DNA from: Lachnospiraceae bacterium | Lineage (GTDB): Bacteria > Bacillota > Clostridia > Oscillospirales > Ruminococcaceae | Length of the DNA: 64,000 nucleotides | NCBI GenBank assembly: GCA_023664705.1 | Contig: JAMPFE010000003.1 | Coordinates: forward strand, 108,955-172,954 | Direction: 5' to 3' | Shown: positions 26,520 through 36,419 of the stretch, in pieces | How positions within the stretch are numbered: the first letter of the stretch is position 1 | Layout: every line of letters starts with the position of its first letter | Notes under the pieces: generated by a model | Told to the model about the DNA's origin: nothing | The model's database searches: none | The model's input: the letters and a program-made list of their open reading frames with translations, nothing else | Made by a program: the position numbers and the translations under genes

Positions 26520-28540
26520 TTCCAGCCGTATTCGTCGACATTGCCGAAAAGCTTTTCGACGTTTGCGCGCAGCCCCGCGTTTTCGGGCTTTTCGAGCCGC
26601 GCGTCCGTGCGGAGCAGCTCCGCAGCGAGCTTGTCTATCTCGCCGAGCTGCTCCGCGTTTTCGGCGAGGTCGGCGACCTTCATCGGCGGCAGACCGCTCT
26701 GCTCGCGCCCGAAGAAGTTGCCCGGACCGCGGAGCTGCAAGTCTATATCCGCGATCTTGTAGCCGTCGGTGGTGTCGACCATTGCCTTGGTGCGGGCGCG
26801 CGTGTACTCGGATTTGTTGTCGGTAAGCAGTATGCAGAAGCTCTGCTCCGAGCCGCGCCCGACGCGCCCGCGGAGCTGGTGGAGCTGCGAGAGCCCGAAC
26901 TGCTCGGCGTTCTCGATAAGCATAACGACCGCGTTCGGCACGTCGATGCCGACCTCGATGACCGTCGTCGAGATGAGGAGCTTGAGCTTGTTGTCGCGGA
27001 AATCGTTCATTACGGCGTCCTTGTCCGCCTGCTTCATTCTGCCGTACAGCAAGCCCGTGGGAATGCCCGCGAACTCGCCGCTTGTGAGCTTGTTGTAATA
27101 CTCTATGGCGCTCTTTTTTTCGCTTGCGTCGTTTTCGCTTTGTTCTACTCTCGGACAAACTATGAACGCCTGCCGACCCGCGGCGATGTGCTTTTTGATG
27201 AAATTGTACACGCGCGTGCGGAAGCCGGAATCGACGGCGTAGGTCTTTATCGGAATGCGCCCTTTCGGCATTTCGTTCAGTATCGAGACGTCGAGGTCGC
27301 CGTAAACGATGAGCGCGAGCGTTCTCGGGATGGGGGTCGCGGACATCGCCATGATATGCGGATTTGCGCCCTTTTCGGCGAGCTCCGAGCGCTGCCCGAC
27401 GCCGAAACGGTGCTGCTCGTCGACGATGACGAGCCCGAGACGCTTTATCGCGACGGACTTTTGTATCAGCGCGTGAGTGCCGATGAGGACTTCTGTTTCG
27501 CCGTCCTCGGCAGCCTTGCGCGCTTTCTTTTTCTCGGCGGCGGTCATGCTGCCCGAAAGCAGCCCGACGGTCACGCCGAGGGGCTCCAGAAAGGCGCGGA
27601 ACGTGTCGTAATGCTGCCGAGCGAGCACCTCCGTAGGCGCCATGACGAGCGTTGTAAAGCCGTTGCAGCGCGCGAAATACGCCGCCGCCGCCGCGACCAT
27701 GGTCTTGCCCGAGCCGACGTCGCCCTGTATCAGGCGGTTCATCGGGTAGAGGCGCTTCATATCGGCGACGCAGTCGCTGACGGCATTTAGCTGCGCGTTG
27801 GTGGGCGTGAACGGCAGCGAGGCGTAGAACCTATTCATATCGACGTCGGTCATTACCGCGCCCGAGAGCGTTCTGCCGCGGTTTTTCAGCTGCGACAGCC
27901 CGAGCTTCAGCGTGAGAAGCTCCTCGAATACAAGGCGCTTGCGCGCGGCTTGGTACTCTTCGCGGCTTTTCGGGAAGTGGATTTTGCGCATTGCCTCGTC
28001 CGCGCCGAGCAGCGAATATTTCTCCAAGACGCTTTCGGGGAGCGTTTCGGGGCGCTTGACGAGCGAGAGCGCGGTTTTCATATTCGCGATGACCGTGCTG
28101 TTCGCAAGCCCCGTTGTGAGCGGGTATTTCGGGAGGAGACCCTCCTCGGTCGGCGGCACGAACTGCGGCGAGGAGATCTGCAGGTTCATGGGGTCGCCGA
28201 CTATTTTGCCGTAAAAAATATACTCTTTGTTTAAAACAAGCTTGTCGAAAGTATACACGGAGTTGAAAAATACCGCCGTTATCTCGCCCTCGCCGTCGGT
28301 GAGCAGTGCCCTGTACACGGACACTCTCCCGGAATACCCCGAGGGATAGCGTTTGCTTGCGACAACGGCGCGAAAGGCGCAGACCTCGCCGATCTCCGCC
28401 CCGCGTATGGTTTTCGTATTTGTAAAATCCACATAATCGCGCGGGTAATGCTCCGTAAGGCGCTCGGCGGTCTCGATGCCGAGCCTTTTGTACAGCTCCG
28501 CTTTTTTCGGGCCTACGCCTTTGAGATACGTTATTTCCAT
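26516..28540 (-). CDS. recG: ATP-dependent DNA helicase RecG
   Basis: Branch-migration helicase for stalled forks and recombination, 674 residues. N-terminal wedge domain (LKGVGPKKAELYKRLGI, DYVDFTN), Walker A QGDVGSGKT, DEQHRFG box, SATPIPRT, and motif VI QLHQLRGRVGRG near residues 555-566, then the C-terminal TRAP region. Last gene of the operon running from 33980. Its stop overlaps the feoB stop by 4 bp with no terminator between. Confidence 0.96.
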   Translation of the reverse strand: MEITYLKGVGPKKAELYKRLGIETAERLTEHYPRDYVDFTNTKTIRGAEIGEVCAFRAVVASKRYPSGYSGRVSVYRALLTDGEGEITAVFFNSVYTFDKLVLNKEYIFYGKIVGDPMNLQISSPQFVPPTEEGLLPKYPLTTGLANSTVIANMKTALSLVKRPETLPESVLEKYSLLGADEAMRKIHFPKSREEYQAARKRLVFEELLTLKLGLSQLKNRGRTLSGAVMTDVDMNRFYASLPFTPTNAQLNAVSDCVADMKRLYPMNRLIQGDVGSGKTMVAAAAAYFARCNGFTTLVMAPTEVLARQHYDTFRAFLEPLGVTVGLLSGSMTAAEKKKARKAAEDGETEVLIGTHALIQKSVAIKRLGLVIVDEQHRFGVGQRSELAEKGANPHIMAMSATPIPRTLALIVYGDLDVSILNEMPKGRIPIKTYAVDSGFRTRVYNFIKKHIAAGRQAFIVCPRVEQSENDASEKKSAIEYYNKLTSGEFAGIPTGLLYGRMKQADKDAVMNDFRDNKLKLLISTTVIEVGIDVPNAVVMLIENAEQFGLSQLHQLRGRVGRGSEQSFCILLTDNKSEYTRARTKAMVDTTDGYKIADIDLQLRGPGNFFGREQSGLPPMKVADLAENAEQLGEIDKLAAELLRTDARLEKPENAGLRANVEKLFGNVDEYGWN

Positions 28541-28548
28541 ATTTTACC

Positions 28549-30180
28549 TTACTCGACCGAGATTATGTAGTAATACACGGGCTGACCGCCGTTTACCAGC
28601 ACAACATCGATATCGCCGCTTATCCTCGCGCGCAGAGCCTCGTAAGCCTCGTTTGCGTCCTCGTCGGAAACGTCCGAGCCGTACATTACCGTGATGTAGC
28701 TCGACGAGGAGGACACAAGGCGCTTCGTGAGCTTTATCAGCGCCTTTGTGAGGTTCTTTTCCGTGAACACTATCTTGCCGTTGTCCATGGCAAGGATCTC
28801 GCCCTGCTTTATCTTGTGACCGTCGTACTCGCTGTCGCGCACGGCGAACGTTATCTGACCGCTGGCAACGTTGTCGATAGCCTCGGTCATGGCGCTTCTG
28901 TTCGACTTGAAATCTCTGTCGGGGTCGTAGCTCATCATCGCGGAAATGCCCTGCGGAATGGTGCGCGTCTGGAGCACGCAGACGTTCCTGTCCGCGAGCT
29001 TGACCGCCTGCTCGGCAGCCATTATGATATTCTTGTTGTTCGGCAGCACGAAAACATTGTGCGCGGGGGTCTGCTCGACAGCCTCGAGAATGTCCTCGGT
29101 GGAGGGGTTCATGGTCTGCCCGCCGCGGACGACGTTGTCCACGCCGAGATCCTTGAACAGCGCCTCGATGCCCGCGCCCGCCGCCACAGCGACAAAGCCC
29201 GTGTCCCCGGTAGGCTCGACGGGAGCCTTTTTGTGGCTTTGGGCAGCCTTATCCGCCTTGATGAGGCTTTTGTTCTGCTCGCGGATATTCTCGACGGTCA
29301 CTTTTGTGAGCTCGCCGAACTTCAAGCCCTCCTCGAGAGCCTTTCCGGGGTGGTCGGTGTGGACGTTCGCCTTTATCAGCTCCTCGTCGTCGACAACGAC
29401 AACGCAGTCGCCGATAGTCTCAAGATACGCGCGCAATGCCGAAACGTCCTTCGAGTTGCCGCGCTGTATTGAAAACTCCGCGGAATAGCCGAACTTGACC
29501 TCCTCCTCGGCGGCGGCGACGGCGGCGGGAGCGGCGGGCTTGACCTCGTCGGCGTTCTCTATCACGGCGCCGCCCGAGATGACGCTCAGCATGCCCTCGA
29601 GAATGACGATAAAGCCCATGCCGCCCGCGTCCACGACGCCCGCCTTTTTAAGCGCGGGGAGCAGCTCGGGGGTCTTTTCGAGGGAGATCTTCGCGGCTTC
29701 GATGTACTTTTCGAGGAACTCGGCTGCCGAGACGTTCTTTTCGGCGGCGGAGACTGTGTTCTCATAGCCCTCTCTCGCGACGGTGAGTATGGTGCCCTCG
29801 GTGGGCTTCATGACGGATTTGTAAGCCGCGTCCACGCCGAGCTTCAGCGAAGCGGACAAGTCCGCCGCCGAGGCGGTTTCCTTGCCCGAAAGCCCTTTGG
29901 AGAGCCCCCTGAATATCAGCGAGAGGATAACGCCCGAGTTTCCGCGCGCGCCGCGAAGCATCGCCGAGGCAGCCTTTTTCGCGACCTCGCCGACCGCCGC
30001 GCCGTCGGAGGTGTTTTTCAGCTCCCCGACCGCGTTCTTTATCGTCATCGACATATTCGTTCCCGTATCGCCGTCGGGCACGGGGAACACGTTGAGCTCG
30101 TCGACCTCCCGACTGTGATTGTAAATATTGTTCGCTCCCGAAATAACGGCGTCGCGGAGCGTTTTTCCAGTAATTGTCAT
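28549..30180 (-). CDS. fakA: DAK2-domain fatty acid kinase-type ATP-binding subunit (YloV/FakA)
   Basis: 543 residues with the N-terminal DAK2/DhaL domain (NVFPVPDGDTGTNMS at about 30-44, the Mg-ATP site; RGARGNSGVILS) and the conserved C-terminal DegV-like region. FakA phosphorylates fatty acids held by a FakB protein. It lies between the Asp23-family gene and recG, the same order as yloU-yloV-recG in Bacillus. Confidence 0.88.
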   Translation of the reverse strand: MTITGKTLRDAVISGANNIYNHSREVDELNVFPVPDGDTGTNMSMTIKNAVGELKNTSDGAAVGEVAKKAASAMLRGARGNSGVILSLIFRGLSKGLSGKETASAADLSASLKLGVDAAYKSVMKPTEGTILTVAREGYENTVSAAEKNVSAAEFLEKYIEAAKISLEKTPELLPALKKAGVVDAGGMGFIVILEGMLSVISGGAVIENADEVKPAAPAAVAAAEEEVKFGYSAEFSIQRGNSKDVSALRAYLETIGDCVVVVDDEELIKANVHTDHPGKALEEGLKFGELTKVTVENIREQNKSLIKADKAAQSHKKAPVEPTGDTGFVAVAAGAGIEALFKDLGVDNVVRGGQTMNPSTEDILEAVEQTPAHNVFVLPNNKNIIMAAEQAVKLADRNVCVLQTRTIPQGISAMMSYDPDRDFKSNRSAMTEAIDNVASGQITFAVRDSEYDGHKIKQGEILAMDNGKIVFTEKNLTKALIKLTKRLVSSSSSYITVMYGSDVSDEDANEAYEALRARISGDIDVVLVNGGQPVYYYIISVE

Positions 30181-30201
30181 CGTCCGAATTTTCCTTCCTT
30201 A

Positions 30202-30564
30202 TTATACTCTGATAGAGTCGACGTAAACGTTTACCTTTTCCACGCCGATGCCCGTGCTCTGCTCGACCGTATAGCCGACCTTGTTTATTATCGACCTTAC
30301 GACCGCGTTCATATTCACGCCGTACATCAGCGAGATATGCAAATCGATAAGCAGCTTATCCTTGATAAACCGCACCCTTACGCCGCGCTCGGCGGCGCTT
30401 TTGTTCTTTTTCGTGAGCGGGAACGCCGCCGCGAGCGTTTCGCGGACGCCCGACACGTTCATCGAAATTACGCCGAAGCACTTCGTTACCGTGTTGCCGA
30501 TAAGCTCCGAGAAATACTCGGGGGATATTGTTATTTTTCCGACATGATTTTGCAAACTGACCAT
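30202..30564 (-). CDS. Asp23/Gls24 family envelope-stress protein (YloU-like)
   Basis: 120 residues from the ATG at 30564, chosen because aggaggttaat precedes it directly; an upstream start at 30585 overlaps ispE and lacks a site. It has the family pattern GKITISPEYFSELIG, GVISMNVSGV, VDLHISLMYGVNM-like strand-turn-strand and VNVYVDSIRV end. Such proteins sit at the membrane in Firmicutes; the exact role is unclear. Co-transcribed with fakA. Confidence 0.87.
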   Translation of the reverse strand: MVSLQNHVGKITISPEYFSELIGNTVTKCFGVISMNVSGVRETLAAAFPLTKKNKSAAERGVRVRFIKDKLLIDLHISLMYGVNMNAVVRSIINKVGYTVEQSTGIGVEKVNVYVDSIRV

Positions 30565-30565
30565 A

Positions 30566-31465
30566 TTAACCTCCTGCCGCGTCATTAGTTAAATCGTTAT
30601 CGTCCGTTTTGAGTTCCGTTATCTTTGTCCCGTATTTCAGCGGTTTGCAAACCGCCGTAAAGCAGCTCGGGAACTCCCTTGCCGCGTTTGCCGCGGACTG
30701 CTCGTCGGGGAACACCCCGAACACCGCCGAGCCGCTCCCCGTAAGGCACGCGCCCTCCGCGCCGAGCTCCTTGAGCCGCTCGGTCATACCGTCTATCTTC
30801 TCGTTTTCGTACAGCTCCTTGAACACGTTGTAGAGCTGCCCGGGGAAATCCTCTCCCGACTTGAGGAAGCGCTTCATGGCGTTCCTCTGCGGCATGGGGG
30901 CTTGGTCGTAGCTGAAATACGCCCCGTGGGTATCGCAGAGGAAATCGGGCATGACCACCAGATAGACCCTCTCGGGGAGCTCGACCTCGTTTCGGATATC
31001 GTCGCCGATGCCGCGGCAGAGCTTGGTCCCACCCGCGACGCAGAACGGCACGTCCGCGCCCGTCCGCGCCGCGGCTTTCAGCAGCTGCGGCATGCCGAGC
31101 GGCTCGCCGAGAAGCTTGTTCAAGCCGATCATGACCGCCGCCGCGTCGGCGCTTCCGCCGCCCATTCCCGCCGCGCAGGGTATCCTTTTATCGATGAATA
31201 TCTCGCACGCGGGATAGCTCCGCGCGGCGGTATAGAAATAATTCGCCGCTTTAAAGCAGATGTTCTTCCTGCCCTGCGGTATTTTCGAGTCGGAGCACTC
31301 CACCGTCGTTGCGCCGACGCTGCCGTCGGTCTTTATCGTGACTATATCGCACAAGTCTATGCTCTGCATGACGGTTTCCAGCAAATGGTAGCCATCGTGG
31401 CGCCTGCCCGTGATGTCGAGGTACAAATTCAGCTTTGCGTAAGCGCAGAGGGATATTTCCTTCAC
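30566..31465 (-). CDS. ispE: 4-(cytidine 5'-diphospho)-2-C-methyl-D-erythritol kinase
   Basis: GHMP kinase of the MEP isoprenoid pathway, 299 residues. N-terminal AYAKLNLYLDI with the catalytic Lys, DGYHLLETVMQSIDL, ATP loop PCAAGMGGGSADAAA (about residues 93-107), and LTGSGSAVFG near the C-terminus. Its start overlaps the aminotransferase stop by 4 bp. Confidence 0.96.
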   Translation of the reverse strand: MKEISLCAYAKLNLYLDITGRRHDGYHLLETVMQSIDLCDIVTIKTDGSVGATTVECSDSKIPQGRKNICFKAANYFYTAARSYPACEIFIDKRIPCAAGMGGGSADAAAVMIGLNKLLGEPLGMPQLLKAAARTGADVPFCVAGGTKLCRGIGDDIRNEVELPERVYLVVMPDFLCDTHGAYFSYDQAPMPQRNAMKRFLKSGEDFPGQLYNVFKELYENEKIDGMTERLKELGAEGACLTGSGSAVFGVFPDEQSAANAAREFPSCFTAVCKPLKYGTKITELKTDDNDLTNDAAGG

Positions 31466-32637
31466 TTCTTCAACTCCTCAAGAAACTCGCGTATTCTCGC
31501 GAGAGCCGTGGTGAGGTGCGCCACCGAATACGCGTAGGAAACGCGCACGAAGCCCTCGCCGCTTTCGCCGAACGCCGAGCCCGGCACCACAGCGACCTTT
31601 TTTTCATACACGAGCCGCTCGCAGAACTCCGCGCTGGTCATGCCCGTGGAGCGTATGCACGGGAACACGTAGAACGCGCCCTCGGGCTCGAAGCAGTCCA
31701 GCCCCATATCGTTGAAGCCCTTGACGACGAGCCGCCGCCGCATATCGTATTCCCCGACCATATGCTCAACGTCCGCGGCGCATTTTTCCATTGCGGCTAT
31801 CGCGGCGTACTGGCTGACCGTCGGGCTTGACATTATGCAGTACTGATGAAGCTTGAGCATCTGCTTTATTATCGGCTGCGGTCCCGCGACGTATCCGAGC
31901 CGCCAGCCCGTCATGGCGTATGCCTTGGAAAAGCCGCTGATGACGAGCGTCCTCTCGCGCATGCCCTCCATTTCGGCAATGGAGACGTGCTTTTCGCCGT
32001 TGTAGGTCATTTCGGCGTAGATCTCGTCGCTGGCTATGATGATATCCGTGCCGCGCAGGACCTCCGCTATCGCCTCCAAGTCTCCGCGGCGCATAACGGC
32101 GCCCGTGGGGTTGTTGGGGTACGGGAGGACGAGCAGCTTTGTTTTCGGGGTTATCTTCTCCTTCAGAGCCGCCGCCGTAAGACGGAATTTATCCTCGGCT
32201 TTGGTGACGATGGGCACTGCCGTGCCGCCCATCATTGAAACGATAGGCGAATAGCAGACGAAGCTCGGCTCGGGAACCAACACTTCATCGCCCGGTTCTA
32301 TCATAGCGCGCACCGCGAGGTCGATAGCCTCCGAGCCCCCTACGGTAATGATGACCTCCTTTTCGGGGTCGTATTCCGTATGTATGAAGCCTTGCAGATA
32401 TTTGCAGACGGTCTTTCGCAGCTCTATAAGCCCGCTGTTGGCGGTGTAGGCGGTCTTGCCCTTTTCGAGGATATTGATGGCCTCCTTGCGGGCAGCCCAA
32501 GGGGTCTTGAAGTCGGGCTCGCCGATAGACAGCGAGATAACGCCCTCGACCTGCTGAGCGATGTCGAAAAACTTCCGTATGCCCGACGGCTGAATATCCC
32601 GAATTTTCTGCGGAATTATCTTATCGTAATCTATCAC
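31462..32637 (-). CDS. Class I/II pyridoxal-phosphate aminotransferase
   Basis: 391-residue fold-type I aminotransferase. The PLP lysine is in GFSKAYAMTGWRLGY (about residue 235), with YPNNPTGAV and SDEIYAEMTY before it and the C-terminal Arg region GFVRVSYAYS. This resembles aspartate/aromatic aminotransferases (PatA type). It overlaps an Lrp/AsnC regulator by 4 bp; the two are a frequent conserved pair, and the regulator may respond to its amino acid substrate. Confidence 0.92.
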   Translation of the reverse strand: MIDYDKIIPQKIRDIQPSGIRKFFDIAQQVEGVISLSIGEPDFKTPWAARKEAINILEKGKTAYTANSGLIELRKTVCKYLQGFIHTEYDPEKEVIITVGGSEAIDLAVRAMIEPGDEVLVPEPSFVCYSPIVSMMGGTAVPIVTKAEDKFRLTAAALKEKITPKTKLLVLPYPNNPTGAVMRRGDLEAIAEVLRGTDIIIASDEIYAEMTYNGEKHVSIAEMEGMRERTLVISGFSKAYAMTGWRLGYVAGPQPIIKQMLKLHQYCIMSSPTVSQYAAIAAMEKCAADVEHMVGEYDMRRRLVVKGFNDMGLDCFEPEGAFYVFPCIRSTGMTSAEFCERLVYEKKVAVVPGSAFGESGEGFVRVSYAYSVAHLTTALARIREFLEELKK

Positions 32638-33119
32638 GGAGAGACCATACTCCTTTCATCGAAGCTGTCCTCGTTGAACACGTGCTTCTTCTCCTTGTAG
32701 CGGCGGAGAATGAAATGCGTGGTGGTCGACAGCACGCCGTCCAGCACGGCAAGGCGCTCGGACACGAACAGCGCGACGTTGCGCAGGCTCGTTCCCGAGA
32801 TCGTTACCGACAGGTCGTAAGCGCCCGACAGCAGGAACACGCTGTCAACCTCGTCGTATTCCATTATGGTATGCGCCAGCGCGTCGAAGCCGCCGTCCTT
32901 TATCGGCGTTATTTTTATCTCGATTATCGCGGTAACGCCGTTTTCGTCGGCTTTTTCCTCGTCGATTATCGCCGAGTAGCCCATTATGATGCCCTCGCGC
33001 TCCAGCCGCGATATTTCCGCGGCGACAGCGCTCTCGCTCTCGCCGAGCATAGCGCCGAGCTCGGCGTTCGACAGCCGCGCGTTTTGGCGCAGCAGGTCAA
33101 GTAATTTGTTTGTGTTCAT
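32634..33119 (-). CDS. Lrp/AsnC family transcriptional regulator
   Basis: 161 residues: an N-terminal winged helix-turn-helix (LLDLLRQNARLSNAELGAMLG, EISRLEREGIIMGYSA) and a C-terminal RAM/ACT-like ligand domain. Such proteins form octamers and sense amino acids. Co-transcribed with the aminotransferase downstream. Confidence 0.92.
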   Translation of the reverse strand: MNTNKLLDLLRQNARLSNAELGAMLGESESAVAAEISRLEREGIIMGYSAIIDEEKADENGVTAIIEIKITPIKDGGFDALAHTIMEYDEVDSVFLLSGAYDLSVTISGTSLRNVALFVSERLAVLDGVLSTTTHFILRRYKEKKHVFNEDSFDERSMVSP

Positions 33120-33134
33120 AAATACAGTCCTCTC

Positions 33135-33980
33135 TCAAATATGTATAAATACGGGTTCCCTTTTCTCAAACACGCAGACCTCGCTAAAGCCGAGCTCCCG
33201 CAGCAGCTTAAAGCACTCGGGAATATCCCGCGCGACGTCGCAGGTTCGATGCGCGTCGGAGCCCACCGTGACCATTCTGCCGCCGAGCTCGCGGTAGCGC
33301 GCGATGAACTCCGCGCCCGCCATGGGACCGCCCAGCCCCTTGCGGTAGCCGGAGGCGTTGACCTCCAGCGCGACGCCGTTCTTTATTATTATTCCCAATA
33401 TCTTGTCGATTATCGGCTTGCAGACGTCGAAAACGGCTGCGCAGCGCTTTGCCTTATCCGCGACGAGCCCTGCGGGCGTATCGACGCTCACGAAGCGCAT
33501 AAGGAACGTCATGTGCGCGAGAGTGCAGAATTTTCCCCACTCCGCGAGAGCGAGCATCTCCTCGAAATACTCCGACAGCACGCGTTTTCGGTCAAATTCC
33601 GTGTCGGGTATCCCGCTCAAATGCTCGTAATGCGCCGTCCTATGCACGGAGCCTATGACAAAATCGTAATCATGCTCCGCGAGTATCTTCTCGGCGGTCG
33701 GCAGGTCGTACAGCGCCTGACCGAGCTCCGCGCCGTAGTAGACCCTCATTCTGTCGTCAAAAGCCGCCCGAATTTGCTCGAAAACAGCCCCCGACCTTTC
33801 GACGGCGTTTCGGTAGTCCCACTCCTCGTCGCCGAGCTCGTCGAGCTCGATATGGTCGGTCAGCGCGAAATGCTTCACGCCGAGGGCGCAGGCTCGCTCC
33901 GCCATATCCATGGGCTCGTCGCTGCCGTCGGGGGACAGGTTGGAGTGGGTATGGATATCGATAAGTGTTTCGGTTTCCAT
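33135..33980 (-). CDS. PHP-domain phosphoesterase, histidinol-phosphatase-like
   Basis: 281 residues. The metal site of PHP enzymes is visible: DIHTHSNLSPDGSDE at the N-terminus, ALTDHIELDEL, a central VIGSVHR, EVNASGYRKG and the C-terminal GSDAHRTCDVA. This is typical of HisJ-type histidinol phosphatases, although no his genes are nearby. First gene of the operon ending at recG; 15 bp before the regulator. Confidence 0.88.
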   Translation of the reverse strand: METETLIDIHTHSNLSPDGSDEPMDMAERACALGVKHFALTDHIELDELGDEEWDYRNAVERSGAVFEQIRAAFDDRMRVYYGAELGQALYDLPTAEKILAEHDYDFVIGSVHRTAHYEHLSGIPDTEFDRKRVLSEYFEEMLALAEWGKFCTLAHMTFLMRFVSVDTPAGLVADKAKRCAAVFDVCKPIIDKILGIIIKNGVALEVNASGYRKGLGGPMAGAEFIARYRELGGRMVTVGSDAHRTCDVARDIPECFKLLRELGFSEVCVFEKREPVFIHI

Positions 33981-34100
33981 TTTCTGTAATAAAACCCTTC
34001 TTTTGTTTTCCGCCGAATTGAAAAAATATACAAAATAACTATCGGCATATCTCCGCTTTTATTATTTTATCACAAAAATATAAATTTGTCTAGGAATAGA

Positions 34101-34129
34101 TTTACTTTTTTGAAATTTTTTAGTATAAT
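34101..34129 (+). promoter_or_regulatory. Promoter of the ACT/PFL gene pair
   Basis: TTTACT (34101-34106), 17 bp, TATAAT (34124-34129), 74 bp before the ACT gene. Part of a 220-bp divergent spacer, otherwise AT-rich and without other recognised signals. Confidence 0.62.
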
Positions 34130-34203
34130 AGAGAAGAAGATATAAAAAATCAACGGCTGCGGGGCAAATTTTTATACATTTTGACCGCGGAACAGGAGGA
34201 ATT

Positions 34204-34473
34204 ATGAGAGCAGTGGTTGCCGTTATAGGTAAGGACACGGTGGGGATACTCGCCAAGGTGAGCGGGATATGCGCCGAATACAAGGCGAACGTTATGGACG
34301 TTACGCAGACTATCATGCAGGACTTGTTCGCGATGACGATGATGATCGATATATCGGGGCTCACGACGGATTACATCGACTTCGCCGAAAAGCTGAAGGC
34401 CGCGGGCGCGGAAATGGGCTTGCAGATACACGTTATGCACGAGGATATTTTCAACAGTATGCACAAAATTTAA
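34204..34473 (+). CDS. ACT-domain protein (UPF0237 type)
   Basis: 89-residue single ACT domain (VVAVIGKDTVGILAKVSGICAEYKANVMDV in pieces), the fold that binds amino acids as regulatory ligands. Ribosome binding site caggagg. Members of this family stand next to PFL-family (UPF0210) genes in many Firmicutes, as here, and probably regulate the partner. Confidence 0.92.
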   Translation: MRAVVAVIGKDTVGILAKVSGICAEYKANVMDVTQTIMQDLFAMTMMIDISGLTTDYIDFAEKLKAAGAEMGLQIHVMHEDIFNSMHKI

Positions 34474-34491
34474 GAGGGAGATTTATGCAAA

Positions 34492-35844
34492 ATGCTTAAC
34501 ACGGGCGATATTTTAGAGACAATAAAGATGATACAGGAGGAGAACCTCGATATCCGCACCACCACCATGGGCATCTCCCTCCTCGACTGCATCGACAGCG
34601 ACGCCGACCGCGCCTGCGGCAAGATATACGAAAAGATGATGCGCAAGGCGGAAAACCTCGTCAAAACGGGCGAGGACATCGAAAAGGAATACGGCATACC
34701 GATAATCAACAAGCGCATTTCCGTTACGCCGATAGCTATCGTTTCGGCAGCCTCGGGCGAGCCCGTTAAATACGCGAAAACGCTCCAGCGCGTCGCCGAG
34801 GGCACGGGAGTGAACTATGTCGGCGGCTATTCCGCGCTCGTTCACAAGGGCTTCTCCGCGGGCGACAGGGAGCTTATCGAGTCCATTCCCGAGGCGCTTG
34901 CCGAAACGACGAACGTCTGCTCGTCCGTAAACGTCGGCTCGACAAAGGCGGGCATAAATATGGACGCGGTGGCGATGATGGGCAAGATAATCCGCGAGGC
35001 GAGCGAAAAGACCAAGGACGACCACTGCTTCGGCGCGGCGAAGATAGTCGTTTTCTGCAACGCCCCCGAGGACAATCCGTTTATGGCGGGCGCGTTCCAC
35101 GGGGTGGGGGAGTACGACTGCGAGATAAACGTCGGCGTTTCGGGTCCCGGAGTTGTCCGCGCGGCTCTCGAAAAGCACCCCGACGCGAACATAAGCGAGA
35201 TTGCCGACGTTATCAAGAAAACCGCGTTCAAGATAACGCGCATGGGACAGCTCGTCGGCACGGAGGCTTCGAGGCGCTTGGGAGTGCCGTTCGGCATTGT
35301 CGACCTGTCGCTCGCCCCGACGCCCGCCGTCGGCGATTCGGTAGCGCATATCCTCGAGGAGATAGGCTTGGAGAGCTGCGGCGCGCACGGCACCACGGCA
35401 TGCCTCGCGATGCTCAACGACGCGGTGAAAAAGGGCGGCGTAATGGCCTCCTCGCACGTGGGAGGGCTTTCGGGCGCGTTTATCCCCGTTTCCGAGGACG
35501 CGGGAATGATAGACGCCGTGAACCGCGGCTCGCTGTCGCTGGAAAAGCTCGAGGCGATGACGGCGGTCTGCTCGGTGGGCTTGGATATGATAGTCGTTTC
35601 GGGAGATACCTCCGCGGACACTATCTCGGCGATAATCGCGGACGAGGCGGCTATCGGCATGGTGAACTCCAAGACGACCGCCGTGCGCATAATCCCCGCT
35701 ATCGGAATGAGAGAGGGGGAGACCCTCGAGTTCGGCGGGCTGTTCGGAAGCGGTCCCGTAATGCCCGTGAGCCGCTTCAGCTCCTCGAAATTCATCTCCC
35801 GCGGAGGGCGCATCCCCGCGCCGCTCCAGAGCCTGAAAAACTGA
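34492..35844 (+). CDS. PFL family protein (UPF0210/DUF711)
   Basis: 450 residues with the family start [20 protein letters not shown] and the pattern [13 protein letters not shown], the hydrophobic [17 protein letters not shown] and [16 protein letters not shown] segments. The structure is related to glycyl-radical enzymes, but the reaction is unknown. A four-codon open frame (34485-34499, Met-Gln-Asn-Ala-stop) overlaps the start; the site gagggag serves either ATG. Confidence 0.92.
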   Translation: MLNTGDILETIKMIQEENLDIRTTTMGISLLDCIDSDADRACGKIYEKMMRKAENLVKTGEDIEKEYGIPIINKRISVTPIAIVSAASGEPVKYAKTLQRVAEGTGVNYVGGYSALVHKGFSAGDRELIESIPEALAETTNVCSSVNVGSTKAGINMDAVAMMGKIIREASEKTKDDHCFGAAKIVVFCNAPEDNPFMAGAFHGVGEYDCEINVGVSGPGVVRAALEKHPDANISEIADVIKKTAFKITRMGQLVGTEASRRLGVPFGIVDLSLAPTPAVGDSVAHILEEIGLESCGAHGTTACLAMLNDAVKKGGVMASSHVGGLSGAFIPVSEDAGMIDAVNRGSLSLEKLEAMTAVCSVGLDMIVVSGDTSADTISAIIADEAAIGMVNSKTTAVRIIPAIGMREGETLEFGGLFGSGPVMPVSRFSSSKFISRGGRIPAPLQSLKN

Positions 35845-35857
35845 CGGGTGCATTGAA

Positions 35858-36379
35858 ATGAAGAAACGAATAATAACTTTCTCGATTTTAACGGCGGTCG
35901 CGGCGGCGTTTTTGCTGATATTTACGTTCAGCCTTTGTCACCTCGCGGCGGTGCGGACGGATTTCGCCGAAAACGTCGACGAGCTCACCGTTGACGGCAC
36001 CGACTTCACGCCGATAATCAAGGCGGGCGCGGGTCTGCTGGATATTTTTGTAAGCGATGTGATCCCCGTGCTGCTGCTCATCGTATACGTCGTCGTGCTG
36101 CTTTTGCTGAACGCGGCGCTGTTCGGCTTTTATCGGCTGTTCGGGCTGCGCGAGGAGTTCTCCGCGTCCGCCGAGGAGCGCCGCCTTGCAAATCGGATAT
36201 TCGCCGCCGTCTCGATAGGCGGCGCGGCTGCCGTGCTGCTCATCGAGATATGCGCCGCGGTGTTTTTCGGCTCGTCGGCATTGTGCTTCTGGGGGCTGCT
36301 CTTCTGCTGGCAGTACCCGCTGTTCGCGTGGGCGTTCTTCCTCAGACGGCTGAAAACCACCGAAAAAACGACAATATGA
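35858..36379 (+). CDS. Four-helix membrane protein, unknown function
   Basis: 173 residues with four predicted hydrophobic helices (about 5-28, 63-95, 118-145, 145-165). A short charged segment (LREEFSASAEERRLANR) lies between helices 2 and 3. Not recognised. 13 bp after the PFL gene, so in the same transcript, which ends at the hairpin 6 bp after the stop. Confidence 0.78.
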   Translation: MKKRIITFSILTAVAAAFLLIFTFSLCHLAAVRTDFAENVDELTVDGTDFTPIIKAGAGLLDIFVSDVIPVLLLIVYVVVLLLLNAALFGFYRLFGLREEFSASAEERRLANRIFAAVSIGGAAAVLLIEICAAVFFGSSALCFWGLLFCWQYPLFAWAFFLRRLKTTEKTTI

Positions 36380-36384
36380 CAATA

Positions 36385-36415
36385 AAAAGCCCATGCATTG
36401 CACGGGCTTTTATTT
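36385..36415. terminator. Bidirectional terminator between membrane protein and rnfB
   Basis: AAAAGCCC (36385-36392) pairs with GGGCTTTT (36404-36411), with A and T runs on either side, so it can serve both converging transcripts. Confidence 0.82.
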
Positions 36416-36419
36416 TAAA

